DNA of 64,000 bases, from NCBI GenBank assembly GCA_048499805.1, contig JASNZF010000002.1, positions 62,001 through 126,000 on the forward strand. The letters run 5' to 3'. The notes under the pieces are model-generated. The model saw nothing but the letters and a program-made list of their open reading frames with translations. It was not told the origin of the DNA and made no database searches. Shown one piece after another: positions 48,105 through 56,928 of this stretch (the first letter of the stretch is position 1; every line of letters begins with the position of its first letter). The position numbers were made by a program, and so were the translations under genes. Source of the DNA: JAWXBA01 sp048499805. Lineage in GTDB: Bacteria > Gemmatimonadota > Gemmatimonadetes > Gemmatimonadales > GWC2-71-9.

Positions 48105-49373
48105 TCAGGGCAGATGCCGCAGCTCGATCCCGGTGTAGATCTGCCGCGGGCGGGCGATCTTCTGGTCCTTGTCGAGCAGCATCTCCTCCCACTGGGCCAG
48201 CCAGCCCGGCATCCGGCCGATGGCGAACAGCACCGTGAAGAAGTCGGTCGGGTAGCCCATCGCCTGGTAGATCAGGCCGGAATAGAAGTCCACGTTCGGG
48301 TAGAGCTTCCGGCTGATGAAGTACTCGTCCTCGAGCGCGATCCGCTCGAGCTCCAGGGCGATCTCGAGCTTGGGGTTGAGGCCGGTCTGGGCGAAGACGT
48401 CGTCGGCGACCTGCTTGATCAGCTTGGCGCGCGGGTCGTACGACTTGTAGACCCGGTGGCCGAAGCCCATCAGGCGGCCCTCGCCGTTCTTGACCTTCTC
48501 GATGAAGCCCGGGATCGCCGCCTTGGTGCCGATCTCGTCGAGCATCCGCAGCACCGCCTCATTGGCGCCGCCGTGCAGCGGGCCATAGAGCGCCGCGATC
48601 CCCGCGGAGACCGCCGAGAACGGGTCCACGTGCGAGGAGCCGACGGCGCGGACGGCGCTGGTGGAGCAATTCTGCTCGTGGTCGGCGTGCAGCACCAGCA
48701 GGATCTCGAGGGCCCGCTGCAGCACCGGGTTCGGCTCGTGCTTGCCGCCGATGCTGAAGGTCATGTTCACGAAGTTCCCGATGTAGTCCAGGTCGTTGCG
48801 CGGGAACTCGAACGGCAGGCCGCGCGACTGCCGGAAGGCAAACGCCGCCAGGGTGGGGATCTTGGCCATCAGGCGGACCCGCTGGATGTAGCGGTTGTCG
48901 GGGTCGTGGATGTCCTTGGCGTCCGGATAAAACGTCGACATCGCCCCCACCGCGCCGAGCAGCATCCCCATCGGGTGCGCGTCGTAGCGGAACCCCTCCA
49001 GGAACTTGATCATCTTGGTGTGCACGTACGTGTGGTACTTCACGTCGTGCTCCCACTTCGCCTTCTGCTCGCTGTCCGGGAGCTCGCCCTCCGCCAGCAG
49101 GTACGCCACCTCGAGGAAACTCGTCCGCTCGGCCAGCTCCTCGATCGGGTAGCCGCGGTACCGCAGGATGCCCCGGTCGCCGTCGATGTAGGTGATGGCG
49201 CTGCGGCACGCCGCGGTGTTCATGAACGCCGGGTCATAGGTCATCAACCCGAAATCCTCCGGACCGGTCTTGATCTTCCGGAGGGCAATGGCCGGGATGG
49301 TCCCGTCGGTGACCGGGACCTCGTAGGTTGCGCCGGTCCGGTTGTCGGTGATCGTCAGGGTGTTCGTCGCCAC
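48105..49373 (-). CDS. gltA: Citrate synthase
   Basis: This is a 422-residue type-II citrate synthase. Active-site regions are ALYGPLHGGANEAVLRML (His), GRLMGFGHRVYKSYDPRAKL (His) and PNVDFYSGLIYQAMG (Asp). The N-terminal TYEVPVTDGTIPAIAL domain is usual. It condenses oxaloacetate and acetyl-CoA. The GTG at 49373 was chosen because AGGAAG lies just upstream and the protein then starts VATNTLTITDN as in relatives. Confidence 0.95.
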   Translation of the reverse strand: MATNTLTITDNRTGATYEVPVTDGTIPAIALRKIKTGPEDFGLMTYDPAFMNTAACRSAITYIDGDRGILRYRGYPIEELAERTSFLEVAYLLAEGELPDSEQKAKWEHDVKYHTYVHTKMIKFLEGFRYDAHPMGMLLGAVGAMSTFYPDAKDIHDPDNRYIQRVRLMAKIPTLAAFAFRQSRGLPFEFPRNDLDYIGNFVNMTFSIGGKHEPNPVLQRALEILLVLHADHEQNCSTSAVRAVGSSHVDPFSAVSAGIAALYGPLHGGANEAVLRMLDEIGTKAAIPGFIEKVKNGEGRLMGFGHRVYKSYDPRAKLIKQVADDVFAQTGLNPKLEIALELERIALEDEYFISRKLYPNVDFYSGLIYQAMGYPTDFFTVLFAIGRMPGWLAQWEEMLLDKDQKIARPRQIYTGIELRHLP

Positions 49374-49460
49374 GGGGCACTTCCTGGTATCGTTGAGGAT
49401 GGTGAGCGCGTGCGGAAGTCCCCCTAAAATAACCTCCTCTGGCCCCAGGCGGACCCTCGC

Positions 49461-50279
49461 ATGACCATACCCGCGCCTGACCTCCCTGCCCGGGCGCATG
49501 CCGTCCTCTACGCCGTCACCGGGGCCGCTCCCGAGGCGGCCGACGCCGGCCCGCTCGCCCTGGTCCTCGCCGAGGAACTGGCGGCCCCTCCCGTCGACTT
49601 CGCCCGACTCACCGCGCGCTGGGTGGAACTCCGGGATGTCTCGCCGGGCCGCGACTCGACCCGCCAGTTGCTCGACCACCTTGCCGCCCGGCAGCGGCCG
49701 CCCGGTCCCCACGACCCCGTCGCCACACTGGTCGGCCTCCCCTTGGCGCTCCCGACGGCCCTCGCCACGTTTCACTCCCCGAGGGACCTGCTCAGTACCG
49801 CGTACCACGTCGCCAGGGTGACTGCCAGCGACGAGGGGTTGGCCTGGGGGACGGTGGCCCTGGCGGTGGCGGCGGCTCGGTTCTTGCTCAGCAAGGGAGA
49901 CTTCATCCCGGATGTGCTCGAGGCCCTCGCCGTGAACGATGCGCCGGCCAGCGTCCGGGACGCGATCCGCCGGGTGCCGCTGCTCCCGCCCGAACCGCCC
50001 GCCGGTGGGCGGGGTGGGGAGGACCCCACCGCGTCCGGGGCCGTCGTCGATGCCCTCTGGGCCGCGTACCGCTGCCCGGCGGGCGAGCCAGCAATCGCCT
50101 GGCTCGACCGGGCGGGGCTCCGCGCGGACGCCCTGGTGGCCGCCGCCGGCCTCCTGGCGGCCCGCGAGGGTGTGGCGCGCCTGCCGAAGGCCTGGGTCCC
50201 GGTCGGGGCGATGCGTGAACGTTGTGATGTACTCGCCGTCCGCCTGGCCGGGCCCGACCGCTTCGGGCCGATCGGCTGA
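49461..50279 (+). CDS. Unknown protein, possible ADP-ribosylglycohydrolase fold
   Basis: This is a 272-residue, Ala/Leu-rich, all-helical protein. Segments such as VATLVGLPLALPTALATFHS and AWGTVALAVAAARFLLSKGD faintly recall the ADP-ribosylglycohydrolase (DraG-like) fold. The metal-binding aspartate motifs of active members are not visible. It may be a degenerate member or unrelated. No signal peptide is seen. It is divergent from gltA with 87 bases between starts. Cys 196-region and a C-terminal RERCDVLAVRLAG are conserved-looking but unassigned. Confidence 0.45.
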   Translation: MTIPAPDLPARAHAVLYAVTGAAPEAADAGPLALVLAEELAAPPVDFARLTARWVELRDVSPGRDSTRQLLDHLAARQRPPGPHDPVATLVGLPLALPTALATFHSPRDLLSTAYHVARVTASDEGLAWGTVALAVAAARFLLSKGDFIPDVLEALAVNDAPASVRDAIRRVPLLPPEPPAGGRGGEDPTASGAVVDALWAAYRCPAGEPAIAWLDRAGLRADALVAAAGLLAAREGVARLPKAWVPVGAMRERCDVLAVRLAGPDRFGPIG

Positions 50280-50312
50280 CGGTTACTCTGAGGATGGACC
50301 GGAGAGGTCGTC

Positions 50313-52376
50313 GTGAGAACACCCAGCATTGCCCTTGCCCTGATCGTTGCCCTGACTGGTTGCCCAAGCAATGGCACCGGCCCGGTTGACCCGACCCCCA
50401 CCGCGCTCGGCATCGTGGTCCAGCCTGCGGCGACCGCCGCCAGCGGCTTGGTCCTGGCCCAGCAGCCGGTGGTCCAACTGCGGGATGCGCAGGGGCAGCC
50501 GGTGTCGCGCAGCGGGGTCCTCGTCACCGCCTCGCTTGCGGTGGGCACCGGCACCCTCACCGGAACGGTCGGGGTGCGCACCGATGCGGAGGGCAAGGCG
50601 ATCTGGACCGACCTGGCGATTGCCGGGGCTGCGGGCTCACGCACCCTCCGGTTTGATGCCGCCGGCCTCGCCGGGGTCGTCGCCAGCCCCACCCAGCTGG
50701 GCGCCGGGGCCCCCGCCGCGCTTGCCTACGTCGCGGGGAACACCCAGGTGGCCGCGGCGGGTACGGCGCCTGCCATCCTGCCCAAGGTCCGGGTGACGGA
50801 TGCATCCGGGAACCCGGTCCCCGGCGCCTCGGTGACCTTCGAGGTGGCACAGGGCGGCGGGGCCGTCTCTGGTGGAGTGGCTGTCACCGCCGCCGATGGC
50901 ACCGCCTCACCTGCCGCCTGGACCCTCGGTCCAGTGGTCGGGCCCAACTCCCTCACCGCGTACCTGACCGCGGAGCCCGGGACCGCCTTCACCTTCACCG
51001 CCACCGGGATCGTGGGTCCGGCCGCCGAACTCCAGGTGGTGGAGGGAAACAACCAGACGACGACCATCGGGACGCCGGTACCCACCCCGCCGGGGGTCAA
51101 GGTGGTCGACGCCTTCGGGAATCCGGTGCCCGGCGTGGCGGTCACCTTTGCCCCGGATGCGACGAGCGGGTCGGTGACCGGTGCGACCGCCACCAGCAAC
51201 GCCTCAGGCATTGCCAGGGTCGGCAGCTGGACCCTGGGCTTCCTTCCCGGCGCGAACACCTTGACCGCGTCGCGGACCGGGGTGCCGTCGGTTTCCATTG
51301 CCGCCACCGGCATCAGCCTGGCCGTGGCGTTCCTCGGGGCAGGGGAGGCGAACAACTGCGCCGTGCTTTCGGCTGGCGACACCAGGTGCTGGGGGAGCAA
51401 CTCCAACGGCCAGCTCGGGGACGGGACGGTGACTCCGCGGACCCTGCCGGTGCCGGTCAGCGGCGGCCAGGTCTTCACCTCGGTGACCAGCGGCAGCGTG
51501 CACAGCTGCGGCCTGACGGCGGCTGGCGCGGCCTGGTGCTGGGGATTCAACGCCTCTGGCCAGCTGGGTGACGGGACGCTCATCGACCGCCAGGTCCCCG
51601 TCGCCGTCCAGGGGGGGCACAGCTTCAGGCAGCTGGCTGCTGGTAGCCAGCACACCTGCGGGGTGCGCGCCGACCAGGTGGTCCTCTGCTGGGGCAGCAA
51701 CGCCAACGGCCGCCTGGGCAACGGGACCCAGACCAGCAGCCCGGTGCCGGTGGCCGTGGCCAGCGGCACCTACACCACCATCTCCACCAGCACTGGCGGC
51801 CACACCTGCGGCATCCAGCCCGACCAGACCCTCTGGTGCTGGGGGCAGAACGGGGCCGGGCGCCTGGGAGACGGTACGACCGTGGACCGCCTGGTGCCCA
51901 CGCAGGTGCTGGGAGGGTTTCTGTGGGTGGCGGTCGCCGCCGGCGGGGCGCATACCTGTGCGGTGGCCACCACCAACAGCGCCTATTGCTGGGGGACGGG
52001 GGGCGCCGGCCAGTTGGGGACGGGCTCGGCTACCAACCAGTCCACCCCGGTGCCGGTGACCGGCTCGTTGGCGCTGGCGGCCATCTCAGCAGGCACCAGC
52101 CACACCTGTGCGGTGACGACCGCCCAGGTTGGGTGGTGCTGGGGCGAGGGCGGGCTGGGCCGGCTGGGCAACGGGGCCCAATCCAACCAGCTAGCTCCGG
52201 TGGAGGTCTCGGGTGGGTTCGCCTGGCAGGTGATCCGGTCCGGCGGTCAGCACACGTGCGGGGTGACCACCGGGGGGAGTGCGCTCTGCTGGGGCCGGAA
52301 CGCCGAGGGCCAGGTCGGGGACGGGACCAACACGGCGCGGCTCACCCCGGTGGCCGTGAAGCCGGCTACTCCGTAG
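50313..52376 (+). CDS. Lipoprotein with Ig-like domains and RCC1 repeats
   Basis: This 687-residue surface lipoprotein has the lipobox LTGC in its signal. The first 340 residues hold about three bacterial Ig-like (invasin/Big-1-type) modules, e.g. VRVTDASGNPVPGASVTFEV and VKVVDAFGNPVPGVAVTFAP. The last 340 hold about seven RCC1-type repeats built as NGQLGDGT...HSCGLTAAGAAWCWG. Each repeat carries a spaced Cys pair that could form a disulfide across a beta-propeller blade. RCC1 propellers serve in protein binding, so a role in adhesion or surface contact is likely. GTG 50313 follows GGAGAGG. Its end overlaps the convergent queF end by 11 bases. Confidence 0.85.
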   Translation: MRTPSIALALIVALTGCPSNGTGPVDPTPTALGIVVQPAATAASGLVLAQQPVVQLRDAQGQPVSRSGVLVTASLAVGTGTLTGTVGVRTDAEGKAIWTDLAIAGAAGSRTLRFDAAGLAGVVASPTQLGAGAPAALAYVAGNTQVAAAGTAPAILPKVRVTDASGNPVPGASVTFEVAQGGGAVSGGVAVTAADGTASPAAWTLGPVVGPNSLTAYLTAEPGTAFTFTATGIVGPAAELQVVEGNNQTTTIGTPVPTPPGVKVVDAFGNPVPGVAVTFAPDATSGSVTGATATSNASGIARVGSWTLGFLPGANTLTASRTGVPSVSIAATGISLAVAFLGAGEANNCAVLSAGDTRCWGSNSNGQLGDGTVTPRTLPVPVSGGQVFTSVTSGSVHSCGLTAAGAAWCWGFNASGQLGDGTLIDRQVPVAVQGGHSFRQLAAGSQHTCGVRADQVVLCWGSNANGRLGNGTQTSSPVPVAVASGTYTTISTSTGGHTCGIQPDQTLWCWGQNGAGRLGDGTTVDRLVPTQVLGGFLWVAVAAGGAHTCAVATTNSAYCWGTGGAGQLGTGSATNQSTPVPVTGSLALAAISAGTSHTCAVTTAQVGWCWGEGGLGRLGNGAQSNQLAPVEVSGGFAWQVIRSGGQHTCGVTTGGSALCWGRNAEGQVGDGTNTARLTPVAVKPATP

Positions 52377-52758
52377 CGGGCAGGGTCACGCTGCAGGTGG
52401 TCTCGAATCCGCCGCGCGGATTGTAGATCGTCGTCACGGTGAGCGACTTCGGGTGGAGCACCCCGACCAGGTCCTCGGCGATCCGCGCGGTGGCGTGCTC
52501 CTGGTAGATTCCGACGCTGCGGTAGCTGGTGACATAGTACTTGAGGCTCTTGAGCTCGATGCAGAGCCCGTCCGGGATGTACCGGATGGTCAGGATGGCG
52601 TAGTCGGGCAGGCCCGAATATGGGCAGACCGCGCTGAACTCGTGGGTCTCGGTGATGATCTCCTGCTCGGGACCATCGTATTCGAAGGTCTCCAGCACCG
52701 CGACATCGATCGCTTCCGGACCCACGAACGGGATCCCCCGGCCTTCGGCCTTCGGCAT
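52366..52758 (-). CDS. queF: NADPH-dependent preQ0 reductase
   Basis: This is a 130-residue enzyme of the short (single-domain) QueF type. The catalytic cysteine lies in EFSAVCPYSGLPDYA, and the NADPH/substrate motif is IELKSLKYYVTSYRSVGIYQ. It reduces the nitrile of preQ0 to the amine preQ1. ATG 52758 is chosen because GGAG lies nine bases upstream; a GTG at 52800 would add 14 non-conserved residues. It completes the queC-queE pathway encoded 9 kb away. Confidence 0.93.
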   Translation of the reverse strand: MPKAEGRGIPFVGPEAIDVAVLETFEYDGPEQEIITETHEFSAVCPYSGLPDYAILTIRYIPDGLCIELKSLKYYVTSYRSVGIYQEHATARIAEDLVGVLHPKSLTVTTIYNPRGGFETTCSVTLPATE

Positions 52759-52822
52759 CTGCCACTCCAGAATGGTTTCGGGGCCAAGTCTAGCCGTCAC
52801 TGTGCACTTTGGCTATCCTTGG

Positions 52823-52870
52823 CCCCGCTGCCCCGCTGCCCCGCTGCCCCGCTGCCCCGCTGCCCCGCTG
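52823..52870 (-). repeat. Tandem 8-bp repeat, six copies
   Basis: CCCCGCTG is repeated six times without a mismatch (52823-52870), followed by CCC and the acyl-CoA dehydrogenase stop codon (52873-52875). On the coding strand the unit is CAGCGGGG, starting directly after the stop. Confidence 0.95.
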
Positions 52871-52872
52871 CC

Positions 52873-54738
52873 CTACTCCCGCACCATCCCCCGCTCCAGC
52901 CAGGCATGCTTCCCATCCAACACCTCCCGCGCGATGCTGTAGCCGCGGGTGTCTTCGTTGGAGAAGACATCCTGGAACAACCGCTTGATCCGGCGACGGG
53001 CCTGCCGGCTGAAGAGGTCGGCCAATTCCTCCGGTCCCCGGTTCGACGGGTCCTTCTTCACCATCGAGGCCGCCCGGCTGCACGCGGCGCTGATCGCCAG
53101 CAGTTCGGCGCCGATGTCCACCAGCCGCGCCAGCACCGACTGCCGCTTCTCGAGCTTCGGCCCGAACCGGATCATGGCATGGAAGAGCGTCCGCGCCAGC
53201 CGCTTGGAGGTGCGGTGGGCGTAGCGCACGTGCTTCGCGTTGCGTCCCAGCTCGCCGTAGCCAAACCACCCACCGGGGCCGAGCCAGAGCTTCGGATACC
53301 ACAGGCCGTAGAACGCCGCGCTCTTGAGGAGGGCCCTCAGCTTCTTGCCCACCGAGGTGCGTGGATCGATCAGGTCCCCCGCCACCTTGAGGTGGGTATC
53401 CACCGCCTCGCGGGCAATGAACAGCCGCATGATTTCCGAGGAGCCCTCGAAGATCCGGTTGATCCGCATGTCGCGCATCATCCGCTCCACCGGGTCGGGT
53501 CGCTCGCCCCGGCTCCGCAGGCTGTCGGCCGTCTCATAGCCGCGCCCGCCCTTGATCTGCAGGGTGTCGTCGGCGATCCGCCACCCCACCTCGGTGTTCC
53601 AGAGCTTGGCCATCGCGGCCTCGAGCCGGATGTCCGCCCCACCCCGGTCGGCCAGCAGTGATGCCAGCTCCGCCACCGCCTCCATCGCAAAGGTGTCGGC
53701 CGCCATCCGGCCGATCATCTGCGCGATGGCATCGTGCTTGCCCACTGCCTGCCCCCACTGCACCCGCTCCGCCGCCCAGCGCCGCGAGATCTCGAGCCCG
53801 CGCTTGGCGCCGGCCACCGAGGAGGCCGGCAGCGTCAACCGACCGGTGTTCAAGGTGATCAGGGCCAGCTTGAGCCCCTTCCCCTCGCCCCAGAGAACGT
53901 TTTCCACCGGCACCTTCACGTCGTGGAACCGGATCACCCCGTTTTCGATCGCCTTGAGCCCCATGAAGTGGAGCCGATTGGCCACCTCGACCCCGGGCCA
54001 GTCGGTCTCGACGATGAACGCCGTGATGCTCTTGGGCCCGGTCCGCGCCATCACCACCATCACCTCGGCCACGGTGCCGTTGGTGCACCAGAGCTTCTCG
54101 CCATTCAGCACGTAGTGCGTGCCATCGGCACTCAGCACCGCGCTGGTGCTGAGACCGGCCGGGTCCGAGCCGACATTCGTCTCGGTGAGCGCAAACGCCG
54201 AGATGGCGCCCTTGGCCAGGCGGGGGAAGTACTTCTGCTTCTGCTCGGGGGTGCCGAAGAGCTTGAGCGGCACCGGGACGCCGATCGACTGGCTGGCCGA
54301 GAGGAGCGCCGTGAGGCTCCCGTCCACGCTGGTCACCAGCGCGATCGCACGGGTGTAGCTGATCTGGCTGAGGCCGAGTCCGCCGTATTCCCGGGGGATC
54401 TTGATGCCGAAGGCGCCGAGGTCGCGCAGGCCCTGGACCACCTCGTCGGGGATCTTCCCCTCGCGATCGATCCGGTCACTATCGACGTGGTCCCGCAGGA
54501 AGGCCTCGAGTCGTTCCATGAACGGCCGCGCGCGGGCCTCGTCGGCCGGGTCGGCCTCGGGGTAGGGATGGATCAGCTGGAACCGGAAGTCCCCCTCGAA
54601 CAGCTCCCGGACGAAGCTGGGCTCCACCCATTCCGTTTCCCGCGCCGCCTCGGCAACCGCACGCGCCTCCTCCTCCGTCGCGAGGGGGGCCGCAGTGTGC
54701 GGGGTGCGGGCGGCTGGGGGGGTCAGGACATCGCTCAT
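52873..54738 (-). CDS. Acyl-CoA dehydrogenase (long-chain type)
   Basis: This is a 621-residue FAD enzyme. Its length, with a C-terminal extension of about 170 residues, resembles the very-long-chain/FadE-like group. FAD and substrate motifs are SAFALTETNVGSDPAGLST, LNGEKLWCTNGTVAEV, VPVENVLWGEGKGLKLAL and GGRGYETADSLRSRGERPDP. The region with the catalytic base is near INRIFEGSSEIMRLFIAREA. It catalyses the first step of fatty-acid beta-oxidation. The N-terminal 60 residues are an added segment. It follows the TetR gene by 28 bases in one operon. Confidence 0.92.
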   Translation of the reverse strand: MSDVLTPPAARTPHTAAPLATEEEARAVAEAARETEWVEPSFVRELFEGDFRFQLIHPYPEADPADEARARPFMERLEAFLRDHVDSDRIDREGKIPDEVVQGLRDLGAFGIKIPREYGGLGLSQISYTRAIALVTSVDGSLTALLSASQSIGVPVPLKLFGTPEQKQKYFPRLAKGAISAFALTETNVGSDPAGLSTSAVLSADGTHYVLNGEKLWCTNGTVAEVMVVMARTGPKSITAFIVETDWPGVEVANRLHFMGLKAIENGVIRFHDVKVPVENVLWGEGKGLKLALITLNTGRLTLPASSVAGAKRGLEISRRWAAERVQWGQAVGKHDAIAQMIGRMAADTFAMEAVAELASLLADRGGADIRLEAAMAKLWNTEVGWRIADDTLQIKGGRGYETADSLRSRGERPDPVERMMRDMRINRIFEGSSEIMRLFIAREAVDTHLKVAGDLIDPRTSVGKKLRALLKSAAFYGLWYPKLWLGPGGWFGYGELGRNAKHVRYAHRTSKRLARTLFHAMIRFGPKLEKRQSVLARLVDIGAELLAISAACSRAASMVKKDPSNRGPEELADLFSRQARRRIKRLFQDVFSNEDTRGYSIAREVLDGKHAWLERGMVRE

Positions 54739-54766
54739 GGCAGGGTCTCGGCTGGGGGAACGGCGG

Positions 54767-55450
54767 TCAATGGGAACGGTGGCCGGACGGGTGGAGCCGG
54801 CCCGCCACGCCGTGCAACAACAGGTCCACGATGTGCTGCTTGCGCTCCGCCGCGAAGCCCGGCTGCTTCGGGTTGAGTCCGATGGAGCGGAGCAGGGTCG
54901 AGCCGTGCACCAGGGGGAACCAGCACAGCGCCACGATGCTCAGCAGCAGATGGGCGGCCTCCTGGGATTCGGCTGCCCCGAGCCCCAGTTCCTCGCTGAT
55001 GGCGGCGAGCGCTTCCTGCCCCGCTGCCAGGCGCGAGGAGACGTCGGCGCCGGTCGGGCTGTGGCCGAGGGCCTCGCGCTCCATCAGCCGAACGAAATTG
55101 GGCCGGGCCGCGAGGAAATCGTAGTAGTCCCGGAGCGCTCCTGCGAGCACGGCCTCCGGCGCGTGGTGGCCGGAACGCACCCGTTGGCGTCCCCGCTCCA
55201 CCGCGGTGCGGATCTCGGCAAAGGCGCGGTCCAGGACCGCCTCGTAGAGGGCGGCCTTGGAGCCGAAGAAGTACCCCGGGGTCGCCCGCGAGAGTCCCGC
55301 TCCCTCACCGATGTCGCTCAGGCTGGTGGCCTCGAAGCCCCGGGTGGCAAAGAGCTGCTCGGCGGAGTCCAGGATCGCTTCGCGGCTACGCTCGGCGTCG
55401 CGCCCCCGCTCCCGTGAGGTCGCCGCGAGGTCGGCCTTGGAATCAGTCAT
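54767..55450 (-). CDS. TetR/AcrR-family regulator of the acyl-CoA dehydrogenase operon
   Basis: This is a 227-residue repressor. The helix-turn-helix is SLSDIGEGAGLSRATPGYFF at about residues 42-62, preceded by REAILDSAEQLFATRGFEAT. The C-terminal ligand domain is helical and unassigned. By analogy with FadR-type TetR proteins it may sense acyl-CoA. ATG 55450 is preferred over an in-frame start 36 bases upstream, which would overlap the operator region. Promoter and a 20-bp palindrome lie directly upstream, so self-regulation is likely. Confidence 0.88.
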   Translation of the reverse strand: MTDSKADLAATSRERGRDAERSREAILDSAEQLFATRGFEATSLSDIGEGAGLSRATPGYFFGSKAALYEAVLDRAFAEIRTAVERGRQRVRSGHHAPEAVLAGALRDYYDFLAARPNFVRLMEREALGHSPTGADVSSRLAAGQEALAAISEELGLGAAESQEAAHLLLSIVALCWFPLVHGSTLLRSIGLNPKQPGFAAERKQHIVDLLLHGVAGRLHPSGHRSH

Positions 55451-55467
55451 CACAGGGTGGCTCCTCC

Positions 55468-55487
55468 CTTGCTGTACGTCCAGCAAG
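55468..55487 (-). promoter_or_regulatory. Palindromic operator, likely TetR site
   Basis: CTTGCTG (55468-55474) and CAGCAAG (55481-55487) are perfect inverted arms around a 6-nt centre (TACGTC). The site overlaps the -10 box edge and covers the expected start point of the TetR promoter, a position suited to repression of both TetR and the acyl-CoA dehydrogenase gene. Confidence 0.75.
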
Positions 55488-55514
55488 TATATGGGAATCG
55501 TGAAGCGCTGTCAA
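55486..55514 (-). promoter_or_regulatory. Promoter of the tetR-acyl-CoA dehydrogenase operon
   Basis: On the minus strand TTGACA (55514-55509) and TATACT (55491-55486) are separated by exactly 17 bases: a perfect -35 and a -10 with five of six matches. The palindrome at 55468-55487 begins inside the -10 and extends downstream. Confidence 0.8.
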
Positions 55515-55611
55515 CCATCGTACCACCCGCGCCGAGGCGCTGCCTCCCGTATATTTCCCGAACCTCCACCCGTGCCTGGCGATCCCACTCGACCCTCGCA
55601 GGTGCTGACCG

Positions 55612-56853
55612 ATGGCCCCACCCCAAATCCTCCTGGCCGATTGCGATGCGATGTTCTGTGCCGTCGCGCGTCTCGTCGATCCGGAGGGGGCGGGGAAGTC
55701 GCCGTTGCTGGTGGTCGGGGGGCGGCGGGGCGGCCGTGGGGTGGTGTGCTCTGCCTCCTACGAGGCCCGTGCCTTCGGGGTGCGGTCCGGGATGCCGATT
55801 TCCCAAGCGGAGCGGCTGTGTCCCGACGCGATGTTCGTCCCGGTCCCGCGGGGGGTGTGTGGCGAGAAGAGTCGGGAAGTGCTGGCGGTACTGGAGGAGT
55901 GGGCGCCGGTGGTCGAGCCGGCCAGCATCGATGAGTTCTATCTCGCCATGACCGGAACCGAGGCGGTCTACCGACACGAGCCACTGGCGGTGACCGCCGC
56001 GCGGATCCGGGCAGACGTCCTCGACCGCACCGGCCTCGCCGTCTCGATCGGCGGAGGGACGAACCGGCTGGTGGCGAAGCTCGCAGTGGAGCGGGCCAAA
56101 CCCAGGGCCGGGGGGCCGACCCCCGGGGTGCACATCGTGCCGGCCGGGGCGGAGGGCGCCTTCCTGCGGACCCTCGACCTGGCCGCGATCCCGGGGGTGG
56201 GGCCGCGCATGGTCGAGCGCCTCGCGCTCTACGGGCTGGTGCGGGTGGAGGATGCATTGCGGGTGGAGCTGCCGACCCTGCAGGCCTGGTTCGGCAACCG
56301 CACCGGCCAGTGGCTCCACAATCGGATCCGGGGGATCGGTGGCGCGGTGGTCGACCCCCGCGGCGAGGCAAAGTCAGTCAGCCGGGAGGAGACCTTTCCC
56401 GAGGACCTGGCCAGCACGACCGACCTCGAGGTGGAGCTGCTGCGGCTGGCCGTCCGGGTGGCGCACGACCTGCGCGGGCACGGCCTCATGGCCCGGACGG
56501 TCACCGTCAAGCTGCGCGACTTCGATTTCCGGACCCGGCAGGCCAGCCGGACCCTCCCCTCGCCGGTCGACTCCGACCGCGCGGTGCACCAGGTGGCACA
56601 CGAGCTCTTCCTGCGGCTCCGCCGGGCCCGCACGGTGCCGGCGCGCCTGGTCGGGATCGGCCTGTCGCAGTTCGGTGAGCTCGGCGCGGCCGCACAATTG
56701 GTACTCTTTCCCGCCAGCCCCGCCGAGACGGTTGAGACCCCGCGTGATCGGGAGGTGGCGCGCCTGGTGGACCGGATCAATGCGAAGTTCGGGCGCAAGG
56801 GCATTGTGCCCGGTGCGCTCACCGACCCGCCCGCGACCGATCCCACCGACTGA
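55612..56853 (+). CDS. Y-family DNA polymerase (DinB/Pol IV-like)
   Basis: This is a 413-residue translesion polymerase. The palm motifs are ILLADCDAMFCAVARLVDP and VVEPASIDEFYLAMTG, which keep the metal-binding Asp, Asp and Glu. Fingers, thumb (IPGVGPRMVERLALYGL, helix-hairpin-helix) and little-finger domain (SVSREETFPEDLASTTDL) follow. The steric-gate Phe seems kept in DCDAMF, while the usual AAVE reads CAVA. It lies divergently from the TetR gene. No obvious SOS box was recognised. The C-terminal tail (GALTDPPATDPTD) lacks a clear clamp-binding motif. Confidence 0.88.
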   Translation: MAPPQILLADCDAMFCAVARLVDPEGAGKSPLLVVGGRRGGRGVVCSASYEARAFGVRSGMPISQAERLCPDAMFVPVPRGVCGEKSREVLAVLEEWAPVVEPASIDEFYLAMTGTEAVYRHEPLAVTAARIRADVLDRTGLAVSIGGGTNRLVAKLAVERAKPRAGGPTPGVHIVPAGAEGAFLRTLDLAAIPGVGPRMVERLALYGLVRVEDALRVELPTLQAWFGNRTGQWLHNRIRGIGGAVVDPRGEAKSVSREETFPEDLASTTDLEVELLRLAVRVAHDLRGHGLMARTVTVKLRDFDFRTRQASRTLPSPVDSDRAVHQVAHELFLRLRRARTVPARLVGIGLSQFGELGAAAQLVLFPASPAETVETPRDREVARLVDRINAKFGRKGIVPGALTDPPATDPTD

Positions 56854-56928
56854 GTCCCACCCTTCACCCCATTCCCCATTCCCGATTTCCCACTCCCCAG
56901 CCCCTGGCCCCCAGTCCCCATTCCCCCC
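56854..56928 (-). repeat. C/T-rich spacer (G-rich on the minus strand)
   Basis: These 75 bases between dinB and the convergent ABC-transporter gene are built of degenerate CATTCCC and CCAGTCCC units. Read from the ABC gene's stop codon, the transcript would be GGGGAATGGGGA-like, so the tail is strongly G-rich. No hairpin or T-run is seen. Confidence 0.7.

Noticed and set aside
51350..52376. Nucleotide repeat element inside the lipoprotein gene
   Set aside because: The periodicity is explained by RCC1 protein repeats of about 50 codons, not by a mobile or structural DNA repeat.
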